A stretch of 64,000 nucleotides of DNA from Axinella damicornis (Eukaryota; Porifera; Demospongiae; Axinellida; Axinellidae): NCBI GenBank assembly GCA_963931865.1, contig OZ007512.1, positions 4,057,121 through 4,121,120 on the forward strand, written 5' to 3'. This document shows, in pieces, positions 55,601 to 64,000 of this stretch. The notes under the pieces are model-generated. The model saw only the letters and a list, made by a program, of their open reading frames with translations, did not search any database and was not told the DNA's origin. The position numbers and the translations under genes were made by a program. How positions within the stretch are numbered: the first letter of the stretch is position 1; every line of letters starts with the position of its first letter.

Positions 55601-58600
55601 CGATGAGCCAGTTGGTAGAGGTGGCCAGCTCCAGCACTCATTATAAATACTCTATCAACATAATTGGAAAAGTTCATAGTTATTGCCTTTGTCATCAGCT
55701 GGTAAATGTATAAATACAAAGCTTACAAGTAATTCCGAATCACTAGGACTATCCAGTGGAGGATGATTCACCGCCATTTTTGTGAGTTTGTAGCTCAATT
55801 AGGTCATGGTAGCTAATCAGGCAGTTTGGGAATTCCCTTTCTTTTCAAGAGCTCACCACTGTTGATACAGCCTATACCAGGTGACTTTAGTGATTGAATG
55901 CTATGGTTTACATAGTGATTATTTATGACATTGTGGTTTCCGGGCGGTATGGTCTTCAGGACACCCACATTGAGGCCCCACGTGCACTGCATGTTGTTTG
56001 TAACAGTTGACGATGGAGCACATGATGTACAGAGGAGGAGAGTCCGTATCTCGGCAGCTGCATTCTATGGATGTGCTGGATGCAGGCTCAAGAGGCAGGC
56101 ATAGTGGTTCCGGTTCACCATTCCTTCCTCCTTTTTACAGCGCTGACCAACATCGCTCCACTACCCCCAGTGATGAACAATTGGCAATGTCTAGAAAAGT
56201 AGACGAGATGATGACTATGTTAAGTGGTACCCAGCAGATGCTAGTTAGCCAACAGGCAGCTAGTCAACGTCTTGAGGACAAATTTGGGAAACTATCGGAA
56301 GAAGTTTCCGAGCTGAAAAGAGAATTGGAGGATATGAAATCCTCATCACCATCAAGCGAGAGTTCGGGGAAGTCAACCAGGATTAAAATTCCATCTGACC
56401 TTTCTGTGAGCCATAAATACAACATGCTGTTATAATGCATGACTGCAGAACTATTTCTCCCTGAATAGCTGTCTGTGAAGAAACTGTGCGATGAAAGTGA
56501 AGAAGAGTACAAGTTCATTGGCTCTGAGATGTAAGGATACGTGGACTTTGGTGGTATGTGAATGTGTATGAGAATATGTATGTGCTTGCATTATTGCAGG
56601 TATAGCTCTGTCAATAACAAAAGAGTCGCAGATTTCCTGTATGAACAGCTGGCAAGTCAACACGATGGAGCATATACACCCCGAACAATCAAACGTAGGC
56701 ATATATACACAAATCGTGTAGGATATGCAGCTGATCCATGTATATAAACATACATGCAGGTTCAATTCATCGCTATTATGAGTCTCGGAGGCGGATTTAT
56801 AATGACAGCAAGCCTTGCAGACAATCGAAAGTTAGGGAAAACAAGAAGAATGCACAAAGGAAAGCATTTCAAAAGCGGGTAAGTGGTTTTATCCATCACT
56901 GGATTAATTTCTCTCTCTCTCATCCCTAACTGTCGAGCATGCCCTACTGAGCTTCAGAAATTATCAGCCATCTCACAAATTACTATTCATGTATATTCTA
57001 TTTCACATGTATTCATTTAGCTCTATGAAAAGAGAATGAAGTTTTTGAAGAAGGATGGCGAGAGCAGAAAGTGGTCACAGATAGATGACCAATATATGAC
57101 AGAGGAAAGCGAGTCCGAGGAGGAGGACAACATCAGGCGTCACAAACTACCCTGGCGTTCCACCAGTAAGTGAACTTTAAGTAGTTTTCTTCATTGGAAA
57201 ATACAGACTCACTGCTGTTGGTCTTTTTCATCGCTGTAGTGCTGACGAGTCTTGTAGAGAAGCTGGACAAGAGAGCCAAAAAGGCCCAGAAAGGTGTTGG
57301 CCACTTCCTCACTAAGTCCAGGGTTGATTCATCCGACTCCACTCTGCCACCACCACCAGATGCCCCACAATGGACCCTGAAACAGTCAGGAACATTGCAA
57401 AGTGACAGTCCAGCCCAATCTGAATTTGGACAGCAGGATACGGCAAGCCTGATTGATACACCACTATCACGAGGCGGTCAACCTACCAATGGTACTGTGC
57501 GACGCCGACTTCCTGTGATGTCAGGACATCAAGGCCATGATGAAGACGACCAATCCAACAGCAGCAGTGAATAAAACACTGATAAATATTTTAGACTCTT
57601 AATGATCTTGTCATGCTGTGTCTTACAAAGGTTTGTGTGGGCTGCCCCGAGTATTGGGATGTATTATTACCTGCGCGCATGCGCATCTGGTACATTTTTG
57701 GCGGACAGAATTTGAAAAAGTAGCTTGTCTGAGTTGTCTCCGACGTCTTCTCCCTGGCTCAAGCAGTGGCTCAAGCTCGCTACTGGGCACTAAGTGAGTT
57801 CACTGATTACTGGTTGTCGTTAAGTATCTATTTTCACAGCCACCAAGCTCCAGCACGGCGCTAGCCGAGGATGTTTGGCCTCGGGTTTGGGACAGGCCGG
57901 ACTATACGCCGCTGTACAGTAGCCTAAGACACTACATCGCCCCCCTTAAGTCTTTATGTCCCACCTTTTAGCGGGACCCCGTCAAGTTATACCGTTAAAT
58001 CCAAAATTTAATATGGCATCCAGCTGAAACATATCAGGTAGCTAGCATGTGTCCCCGTGACAGTGTGCCTGGGTCCTTTGCTAGTCAGGACATCCCATCC
58101 TTTGGCAGCAGTGTGTCAAGATGTCTCATCTTATGTCAGGTGACCCGGCCCACAATTTGCTTCTGCATTGGCTATGTAGCGTCAGCTGAAGAATGTCACT
58201 TCTTTCAACAGCAGCGTCTCAAAATGTCCTATCTTTGTCATCTTTAATTACTGTTATCGTTTCATTCACAGATTTACTGCAAGTGGCGTAAGCAATGGCT
58301 TGCAAGGTATTTCAAACTGTAATCAAGTTGGTTCATGATGCAATACTGATAATAATTACTTGACCCTTTGCAGGTGTCCATTCAAAATTATCTGCACCTC
58401 TGTCATGAAAGAATGGCATTCAAGTGAGGTAAGGAATAATATCAGAATGTATATGTGTGCTTTGTTCAGCTTCATCTTTCCTTGTTTGTAGGATTGCTGC
58501 AACAAGATTGTCATCATGAGACCCAATTACAATGTAAGATATGCTAACTTATAGTACAACCATGTTAGAGCTTTACTATCTGTGTTGCTCATATGATAGT

Positions 58601-61600
58601 CTGTGTGTATCCTAGTCTCGGAAGCAGACCCTTCGCACAGGGACGAAAGGGTCTGAACACGTGCTTACATCCATTACAGTGTTGATTGCAAATAACATCA
58701 TGGAAATGAAAGGCATTCAGTGCTGCCGGCGACTAAACATAGCAAATTTCTCTGCCGTGCCGTTTTTCCCGTGAGTGTCCGACAATAGTTGAGAGCAACG
58801 AACAGGTTGACTGCAACTGTATACATGGTATTGCAGTTGATCGCTAATTACCCACACATATTTCCATTCCATGGGGACAACTTGAATAAAGGCACATGCC
58901 CAAACCCTTCCTCCTCCCTGTGCAAATGGCCTGGTTCTGAGTCTATGTGTGTCCCTCCTGACTGGCAAAGTTCATAATTATGTGTGGTAATCTGTGTTCA
59001 TGATGCATTATATACTGATACCTGACCCCGTGCAGGTATCCATTCAAGAATATGTGCACCTCTGTCTTGAAAGAACGGCATTCAAGTGAGGTAAGAAATA
59101 TCAGGATGTATATGTGTGCACTTTGTTCGGCTTCATCTTTCCTTGTGTAAGATATAATATAACTACACCCATGTTAAAGCTGTACCTTTTCTGTACTCCA
59201 CGTCACTCATGATAGATCATTCCAGTCTGTGTGTGTCCCTGCCTGGCGACTTTGCCCATAATTATGTACTTGGTGCATATAACCATCATTCCCGGCTATA
59301 ATATGTAGTACTTTAGTTCTGAATGCAGCAATGAGTAATGTATGGATTCTGAGCAACAATATACACAAATGTATACCCTGCTGATCAGCTGGTGGTTTCA
59401 TGCAACTGTATCTCCTTCCTTCCATTCAGACTCTGGTTCTGTGCACTTCTACAGCGACATCATTGGACAACCGTTGGCATGCGCTGAACCAAAAGCAGTA
59501 GCCATATCAACAGACCGGATCCAAAGGACAGTTGAACAAATACAGCAGCTCTAGATCTGTGTTGCCACTTCTGTCTCTTATTCTTCTGTCACAGCTGCTT
59601 GTTGCCTTTTTTACTTTGTTTATTGAAATTTCAATTTTTGGCTGCGAAGTCACATCCTGGGGAGGTGGGGCAACCTAAATTAATACGATTGCATGACGGA
59701 GTAGGAGTACTGTCCGTATAAGCGGCTCACACGGTGTACCGGGGAGTCCGTGTCAGTGGCTCTCACGGTGTTCTGACGGGGTCCGCACTGCTGAGACGGT
59801 ACACACACGGGCCAGGACGGTCTGAAGTACGGACTTCGACGGTGTACCCTACGGTGCCGTTTGTCAAGTCCGTCTACGCGGTTCCCATTACGGAGTTAGA
59901 CGGCAACGTCCGCTTGGAAGACGGAGTAACCGTCCTGGTACCGTTAGCGCGGATTAAACGGACCGAAACGGTATCCGTCCTGTTGGACTGTTTTTGCTGT
60001 GTGAGGTGTGCATGGAAACGTTGCCGAATGATGATTGTTTAGTAAAAAACTAATGCGCGTGTCCCTGTTTCATGATAGGTACACTGATGTAGATCTATGT
60101 GACGAAAATGCAGCTAACTGCAGTATAGTAGCGATTCCTGAAGATTGAACATTTTGAAAGAAAGAGCTAGCTTGTTTTCTGTTCCTGAAAACGAGCTATA
60201 TATAATATAATACTTATGAACTACTAACGCACATAGTGGTGTGTCTCCCAATGGTTCCTGTTCATGTAGAAACCATGCCACACGAATTGGTTCAGCACAA
60301 ATAAACCTAACACTTCTTTATTTCTGTTCAATTGGAATTTGTATGGAAATGGGTGTAACTTCAGTAGCTATACTTTTTTTCCCCTATAATGATGCAAGGG
60401 TTGCACAAATATATGGCGAAAATTGCTAATGCGAGTGTGCACCCTGTTAAATATTACTATTACAAGACCAAAGGTGATACAAATGATTTAAATGAGATAA
60501 TGGAGTGTGCAGTATAGTTACAACCGCCAACACTTACCATTGAAAAGTGGTCACCAAGAGCTATATTAATTTTATTTTGGTGTATAATGGAGGCAACTAC
60601 TCGAGCTCTCATAATTTCAGGTCGTGTTTCTTGCCGTGGTACCACATCAGCAATAGTGACCAGCTGCGAGCAACTCTAGGTGCTGCAATGCCCAACAGTG
60701 TACTAAGCTGTCAGTTGTCGCCTTCCCAAATCAAAGATGTGCTGATGCAGAAATGGGAAGAGCTCTTGTAAGTTGGAAATAGCTATAGCACAAGCTATGT
60801 GCAGTATATAATTTAGTAGCTAGCCATCTTCTGACACTGCACCTGATTGAATAGCTACTTTGCACTTATTCTGTCAGTTGCGGCAGATGAAATGTAGCAC
60901 CATGGCCATGCACCAATTGATCGATGAGGCTAGTACATACTTACCGTTAAATAACCTCAAACCTATACAAACTCCGGATCCAGCAAAGAAAATAAAATTG
61001 CACAATAAATAGTTAAGCAAAAATATAATAATTGTACAAGTCATGTAGTTGTTTAAACTTCAAAGTTAAACTGGTAAACTTGCATTTGCTTTGGACATCC
61101 TAATTATTGTGCAGCTCCCCAGGCTCTGGTACTGATGAGTCCGACTCGGAGGAAGCCATTCACTACCAACCAGTTGTATGCACAGGGCGGCAACCAGGCT
61201 CAGATGTTATCGTTGTTGGGCCACAGTTGCAGTTCTACAGCGATGGGACTCGCATCCCACCTAACATGCAGCAGTACATCTGGATACGTGAGATCTTGCA
61301 TAAACTGCATGTGGATAAGATATCTGCCCCACTCGATTCACTTCCAGATGTCCATCACCCATTGAAGAAGCTCCTTAAGGGCATGTTGCGAGTCACAGGT
61401 GACAATTTCATCAGTGCTTTATACATGCTCAGTAAGTCCAAGTGCACACATGCCATGCGGAGTTGGCCAAATTGTGTACTACATGCGTTGATCTCTGTAG
61501 GTGGTGCAGTCCTCTCACTATGCTATGAGAGTGTACACACTATGTGTGGGTCTGTGGCAATCCACATTGCATACGGTGATGTAAGCCGAGGGAAGAGCAA

Positions 61601-62201
61601 TGCTGTCAAGCTTGCCCTAGCCGCCTGCTGCAATTACCCAAAGGGTTACCTGACACGCCTCTCTGAAAGTATGGCAAGGAGATTTCTCAGTGGGGCACTA
61701 CCATTTGCATATGACGATCCTGGCAATGATGAGCTGGTCAAGCAGCTCCTCATCAATGCCTTTGGAGGAGCAGGTATGGGAACGGAGCATAGCCAGTTCC
61801 GTGCACGGTGTACCCCTCTGATCACAGCGAATGAACATGTCATGGAACAGCTCTCTCTTGCTGAGGCCAGGTATTCCATACTTCATTCATCGTAACAGGA
61901 ATAAATATTATCTCAATCTCTTTCACCTCACAGGTACCTCGTGCGAACTGAGATTGTTTATGAGGTCACATGTTGTGAACATTTGCAACACATAATTATA
62001 TACAGAAGTAGAGAAGGCATTAACGATCAATTTGCACGATTTTTTTCACGTGCGTGCGCACTAGCTAGCTATATAGCTCTATATTTGTGTTCACGTGAGC
62101 TATCACTACCGTATACAATAGCTGGAGAGCATTCGCAAATCGGGGATTGTATCTGTTGTAATGGTCTGCTCAAGCTGAAAACAGAACGTGGTGTTGTGTA
62201 G
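49602..62201 (+). CDS. P-loop ATPase / primase-helicase-like gene interrupted by a CACTA element in intron 1
   Basis: Exons 49602(?)-49879, 60621-60767, 61115-61870 and probably 61934-62201; donors and acceptors are GT-AG and each join keeps codon phase 2. Exon 1 encodes MKKELVEFESRMGYWKGKG and FVPLTNFAMTFLKFVK; exon 2 SCFLPWYHISNSDQLRATL. Exon 3 has GDVSRGKS (Walker A), PFAYDDPG (Walker B-like) and PLITANEH (sensor-1-like Asn). This fits an AAA+/SF3-like ATPase resembling the DUF927 primase-helicase type; the substrate is unknown. The start is uncertain: 49602 is the first in-frame ATG after stops but an upstream exon may exist. The last exon is weak. Intron 1 is 10.7 kb because a 10,011-bp transposon sits in it. 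A similar ATPase family is, as I recall, multicopy in marine invertebrates. Confidence 0.6.
49991..50225 (+). repeat. Left subterminal repeat region of the CACTA element
   Basis: Many copies of ACGG and CCGT in both orientations: CATACGGTGACAACGG, ACGGAGTTCTGACGG, ACGGCGTCCGTC, ACGGTATCCGTC (near 50212). Subterminal repeats of this type bind the transposase in plant CACTA elements. Confidence 0.75.
50264..53422 (+). CDS. CACTA/EnSpm TNP2-type transposase, 3 exons (995 aa)
   Basis: Exons 50264-50576, 50664-50737, 50822-53422; GT-AG introns of 87 and 84 bp with matching phases. Exon 1 encodes a small zinc-binding segment (FCPHCSETVSKTTYYRHRK: Cys34, Cys37, His49). Exon 2 and early exon 3 are acidic. 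A CPKCG finger follows near residue 232. The core has GIMPGPSEPK (near 406), a hallmark of transposase family tnp2, and VIDPMHNLFLGTGKHAF. Towards the C-terminus FWCYAFERYNGVLGS (near 715) is typical of the DUF4218 segment found with tnp2. It would bind the element ends in the nucleus and catalyse cut-and-paste transposition. No premature stop. Codon phase across three exons supports the model. Convergent with the next gene (221 bp between stops). Confidence 0.88.
53423..53642. other. Tail-to-tail intergenic segment inside the CACTA element
   Basis: 220 bp of AT-rich sequence between the stops of two convergent genes. It must hold both 3' ends; ATTAAT-rich motifs but no clear paired polyadenylation signals. 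Confidence 0.6.
53643..55777 (-). CDS. CACTA accessory protein, basic coiled coil, 3 exons (252 aa)
   Basis: Minus-strand exons 55727-55777, 55496-55651, 53643-54194, all joined in phase 0 with GT-AG introns. Exon 1: MAVNHPPLDSPSDSELL. Exon 2: serine/proline-rich, ending RQPVRRRLFDSCDNK. Exon 3: SNTRRKRKQQRFMKKQKRLEWRK, a strongly basic segment and probable nuclear localisation signal, then an acidic stretch, then helical LAERLHVEKLEIKMRMNKR near the C-terminus. Intron 2 (54195-55495) is filled by a 65-bp minisatellite. I do not recognise a domain. By position it could correspond to the accessory regulator (TnpA-like role) of CACTA elements; this is inference. It shares a 235-bp divergent promoter with the 382-aa gene. 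Confidence 0.65.
54308..55400. repeat. Minisatellite, 63-65-bp unit, about 17 copies, in an intron of the accessory gene
   Basis: The unit contains CCTGCCTACAAGACTCGCTC, AAGTCGCCGGTCAGGGACAC and a variable ACACAAACATATACAAAC spacer. Length and base variants (CATATAC/CATACAC, ACGGC/ACAGC) are interspersed. The 396-codon plus-strand ORF over it (54257-55447) is an artefact of stop-free units. Confidence 0.92.
55778..56012. promoter_or_regulatory. Divergent promoter region inside the CACTA element
   Basis: 235 bp between the start codons of two head-to-head genes (252-aa gene on minus, 382-aa gene on plus). No TATA box is evident. The compact arrangement suggests shared, bidirectional control. 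Confidence 0.55.
56013..57574 (+). CDS. CACTA-borne coiled-coil protein, 6 exons (382 aa)
   Basis: Exons 56013-56405, 56469-56530, 56600-56694, 56760-56878, 57021-57165, 57240-57574; every GT-AG join preserves the frame. The N-terminal third is low complexity, then a coiled coil at about residues 55-110 (MSRKVDEMMTMLSGTQQ ... LSEEVSELKRELEDM). The centre has NNKRVADFLYEQLASQ and a basic RRRIYNDSKPCRQSK ... KNAQRKAFQKR region. Later an acidic TEESESEEED is followed by LPWRSTMLTSLVEKLDKRAKK. The basic-plus-PWRS pattern recalls C14orf93/DUF4616 proteins, a weak match from memory. The tail is disordered. It could be a DNA-binding accessory factor of the transposon; function unproven. Confidence 0.68.
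57575..59724 (+). other. Possible further exons of an unassigned CACTA-borne gene, including a duplicated exon
   Basis: GT-AG-bounded open segments occur at about 58273-58311 (IYCKWRKQWLA), 58378-58429 (CPFKIICTSVMKEWHSSE), 58492-58533 (DCCNKIVIMRPNYN), 59036-59090 (YPFKNMCTSVLKERHSSE, a near-copy of the second) and 59431 on. The two similar exons suggest an exon duplication. I could not join them into one model or name the protein. 58616-58665 holds a CAGACCCTTCG/CGAAAGGGTCTG hairpin from another MITE. Confidence 0.35.
59725..60001 (-). repeat. Right subterminal repeat region of the CACTA element
   Basis: Dense ACGG/CCGT motifs mirror the left end: CACGGTGTTCTGACGGGG, ACGGACTTCGACGGTG, ACGGTATCCGTC (59969-59980). 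It ends at the inverted repeat GGACTGTTTTTGCTGTG. A 102-codon ORF here is an artefact. Confidence 0.8.
60005..60620 (+). other. Remainder of ATPase intron 1, right of the transposon
   Basis: AT-rich intron sequence ending at the acceptor TAATTTCAG (60612-60620). No other feature seen. Confidence 0.55.
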
Positions 62202-62250
62202 TATCTTTCACGTGTGTGGATTGTGGATCGGGGTCAAGTGGATCAACCAT

Positions 62251-62678
62251 TAGCCTCTTTCCCAGGCCGTTGGAAAAATGACCTAGGAACTTATGTGAGT
62301 TCAAACTTACCTCCGCCAACAGTACCAATCAAACTTCAGAATGTTGTCACATGACAGTAGTATGTGTTGAAATGTTGCAGTCACACCCATTCATCGCATT
62401 AGTCGATCACTTGATCGTGCTAGACTGCAAGTGGTGGCGCTCTACACGTTATTTTTTTTGGTCGACTTTTCCGTTGCAAAACCTACAGCAAAACAATTGC
62501 TACCACGAGCAGGAAGGGGCTGTTCTCTCTCGCTGCAAAAATCAGAAGTATCACATGCACTAATCCGATATTCACTGCTTGAATGAGCTAATGCAATTGC
62601 CGTGAGATTACATCCGTATACGGTTTGTGCTCGCAGAAGTTTCCAGGCCATTTCTCCTATGGTCAGCGAACGAGGCTA
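62251..62678. mobile_element. MITE, about 428 bp, TAGCCTC-type ends
   Basis: Left TAGCCTCTTTCCCAGGCCGT and right (complement TAGCCTCGTTCGCTGACCAT) form imperfect inverted repeats of about 50 bp that converge again at GGAACTT/GAAACTT. Non-coding. Confidence 0.55.
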
Positions 62679-63163
62679 GTCAGCTATAAAAGAGACTCAA
62701 TTCGACAGTTCCTTTACAGTTAATTACTAAATTTGGTCAACCATCGAGAAAATTGGGGGGGAAAATGTCTGGACCAGATTGGGCTCATGGCTTGAAACCA
62801 GGTGCATTGGAGCGCCTGGTTCGAGGCTAATGCCTAATGTGAGTTCATGACAATCTAAGATCCACTTGTACAATGGAATTGCATGACTCATATTATACTT
62901 GTCCAGGATCTTACTCCTGGTGTGGTGTACTGGTATGCAGTGCAGAGTGGCCCCAATACTAGTGAACTCTTCCGCTTCACAGCAATGCAAGAGGGGCAGG
63001 TGAGATGCAGTCATCTATAAATTATTTTAATTTTGAACCATTTTCATCGCACTCTAGTAGTAGTTGAGGTGGGAGGAAGGGAGGGAGGGAGAGAGAACAA
63101 TGGAGAGAGATCAATGGGGAAGGAAGGATGAGGGAGGGTGAGGTAGGGCAGAGAAGGGTGAAT

Positions 63164-63557
63164 CTAGCCTCGTTCCCAGTCCCACGCCCAGCTTTTCGTC
63201 GCTTGCAGTACGGTAAAGCGGGGAGAGCCTGGTACATTTCCTCATGTGAGTGACGTCAAGGGTAGAAAGGGATAGAAAGACCAGAAGTTGAACGTGGGCG
63301 TACGTGGTCTCAGAACAGCAACAAGAGCGAAGGTACCAAGTAAGATACCACACGTATCTAGCTAGCGGGGGGGGGGCGACTGTCATACTCACCGAGCGTT
63401 AAACGTGTAGATGGTTGAATAACACGCAAAACGTTGCGTCCTCGTTCTGAAAATTTTCGATTACGTCATGCTCATGTGAGGAAATGTACTAGGCCCTCCC
63501 CACTTTACCGTACTGCAAGAGACGGAAAGCTGGGTGATGGCCTGGGAACGAGGCTAG
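63164..63557. mobile_element. MITE, 394 bp, CTAGCCTCGTTCCCAG termini
   Basis: The left arm CTAGCCTCGTTCCCAG ... CAGTACGGTAAAG ... GTACATTTCCTCA is matched by the complement at the right end over about 90 bp. It sits in an intron of the phosphatase gene. A poly-G run (63366-63375) is internal. Confidence 0.8.
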
Positions 63558-63624
63558 GGTGAATCCAGTAAACACTGCTTACAACTGCACCGTGACCACA
63601 TGCATTACCATACAAGTAAACATC

Positions 63625-63815
63625 CTCCTTCCCTCCACCTCCCCTCCACCTCCCTCCCTCTCCCTCCCTCCCTTCCGCTCTCTATCCCCATCTCTCTCCC
63701 TCCCTCCCTCCCTCCCTCCCTCCCTCCCTCCCTCCCTCCATCCCTCCCTCCCTCCCTCACTCACTCACTCCTCCCTCCCTCCCTCCCTCCCTCCCTCCCT
63801 CCCTCCCTCCCTCCA
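63625..63815. repeat. (CCCT)n microsatellite
   Basis: Long CCTCCCTC tract on the plus strand just before the phosphatase exon acceptor; source of low-complexity ORFs on both strands. The paralogous fragment at 33718 has the same kind of tract in the same place. Confidence 0.92.
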
Positions 63816-64000
63816 AACCTCTCAAACAGGACTGGTCGCCCGAGTTCTTAGTGTATGGAGACATGGGTCGCCATGGAGGTGCACAGAGCCTTCCTGCTCT
63901 CATCTGGAGGTTGCCTCAGGGGACTATACCGCTATACTCCATGTGGGGGATTTTGCCTATGACCTTGATAGTGATGGAGGAGTGGTTTGTGAATAGCATT

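Larger units (their letters stand above)
49991..60001 (+). mobile_element. Complete CACTA/EnSpm-like DNA transposon, 10,011 bp
   Basis: The left end CACAGGAAAAACAGTCCA and the complement of the right end CACAGCAAAAACAGTCCA match at 17 of 18 positions. TGA precedes (49988-49990) and follows (60002-60004) the element, a 3-bp target duplication as expected for CACTA. Both termini are followed inward by repeated ACGG/CCGT motifs. Inside are three gene models: transposase (+), 252-aa basic coiled coil (-) and 382-aa coiled coil (+). It lies wholly inside an intron of the ATPase gene in the same orientation as the transposase. Transposase and ends are intact, so it may be autonomous. Confidence 0.88.
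62907..64000 (+). pseudogene. Purple acid phosphatase (ACP7-like), N-terminal part, frameshifted and truncated by the window end
   Basis: Exon 62907-62999 (31 codons) encodes DLTPGVVYWYAVQSGPN and SELFRFTAMQEGQ, the end of the fibronectin-like N-terminal domain. The next exon starts after CAAACAG at 63829: DWSPEFLVYGDMGRHGG carries the first metal-binding GDxG. The frame then has to change near 63905 to read SGDYTAILHVGDFAYDLDSDGG (second metal motif GDxxY), and again near 63975 to read FVNSI. Two frame changes in 100 bp suggest a pseudogene, or assembly error. Secreted or lysosomal metallophosphatase family. Intron 63000-63828 contains a MITE and a CCCT tract. Earlier exons were not found. 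Confidence 0.7.

Noticed and set aside
55595..55625. tRNA A-box-like GAGCCAGTTGGTAGAGG
   Set aside because: No B box downstream; it lies in coding exon 2 of the minus-strand accessory gene.
59734..60042. 102-codon ORF at the right end of the CACTA element
   Set aside because: Lies over subterminal ACGG/CCGT repeats and crosses the element boundary at 60001.

Overview
The window is animal (metazoan) nuclear DNA. Genes have short GT-AG introns of about 50 to 750 bp, CDS are widely spaced, and microsatellites, minisatellites and miniature transposons are abundant. A tandem family of intronless kinase/coiled-coil/Kelch genes beside Ty3, CACTA, Crypton-like and KDZ-related sequences suggests a sponge; that assignment is inferred from family content, not from a marker gene. 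There are no rRNA genes, convincing tRNAs, CRISPR arrays or bacterial operons.

0-31 kb holds a segmentally duplicated array of four TKL-type protein kinases fused to a heptad-repeat coiled coil and a Kelch propeller. Three copies lie on + (1299-3527; 10179-12386; a frameshifted copy 17507-19793) and one on - (25233-27473). Each sits in a similar 7-9 kb duplicon with a head block (GCAGTATGATGGTG motif, TG/CA tract, conserved promoter-like block) and a tail block with a long poly-G tract. Between copies lie four minisatellites (units 67, 45, 35 and 31 bp), a TTAA-flanked piggyBac-like element, a foldback element and a 200-N assembly gap at the point where duplicon orientation flips.

31-45 kb is a transposon-rich zone. 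It contains a decayed Helitron-type coding remnant, several MITEs, a broken purple acid phosphatase 3' fragment, and a TATA/CCAAT promoter followed by a G-rich minisatellite. A complete, very young Ty3/gypsy element (36815-41166) has 173-bp LTRs differing at one base, a gag ORF, a pol ORF and a -1 frameshift signal. A Crypton-like tyrosine recombinase gene follows that has lost its catalytic core.

45-62 kb contains an 8-exon gene related to HMGXB3 and KDZ-associated cysteine clusters (45213-49255), then a P-loop ATPase gene with exons at 49602-49879, 60621-60767, 61115-61870 and probably 61934 onward. Intron 1 of the ATPase gene is occupied by a 10,011-bp CACTA/EnSpm-like transposon (49991-60001) with 18-bp CACAG termini, a TGA target duplication and subterminal ACGGT/TCCGT repeats. 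The transposon carries a 995-aa TNP2-type transposase (3 exons, +), a 252-aa basic coiled-coil protein (3 exons, -, with a 65-bp minisatellite in its intron) and a 382-aa coiled-coil protein (6 exons, +) that shares a divergent promoter with the previous gene. The window ends in a frameshifted 5' part of a second purple acid phosphatase gene (62907-64000+).

The multi-exon models were assembled by eye from splice sites and codon phase. The joins listed keep the reading frame, which is strong internal support, but no transcript evidence was available.
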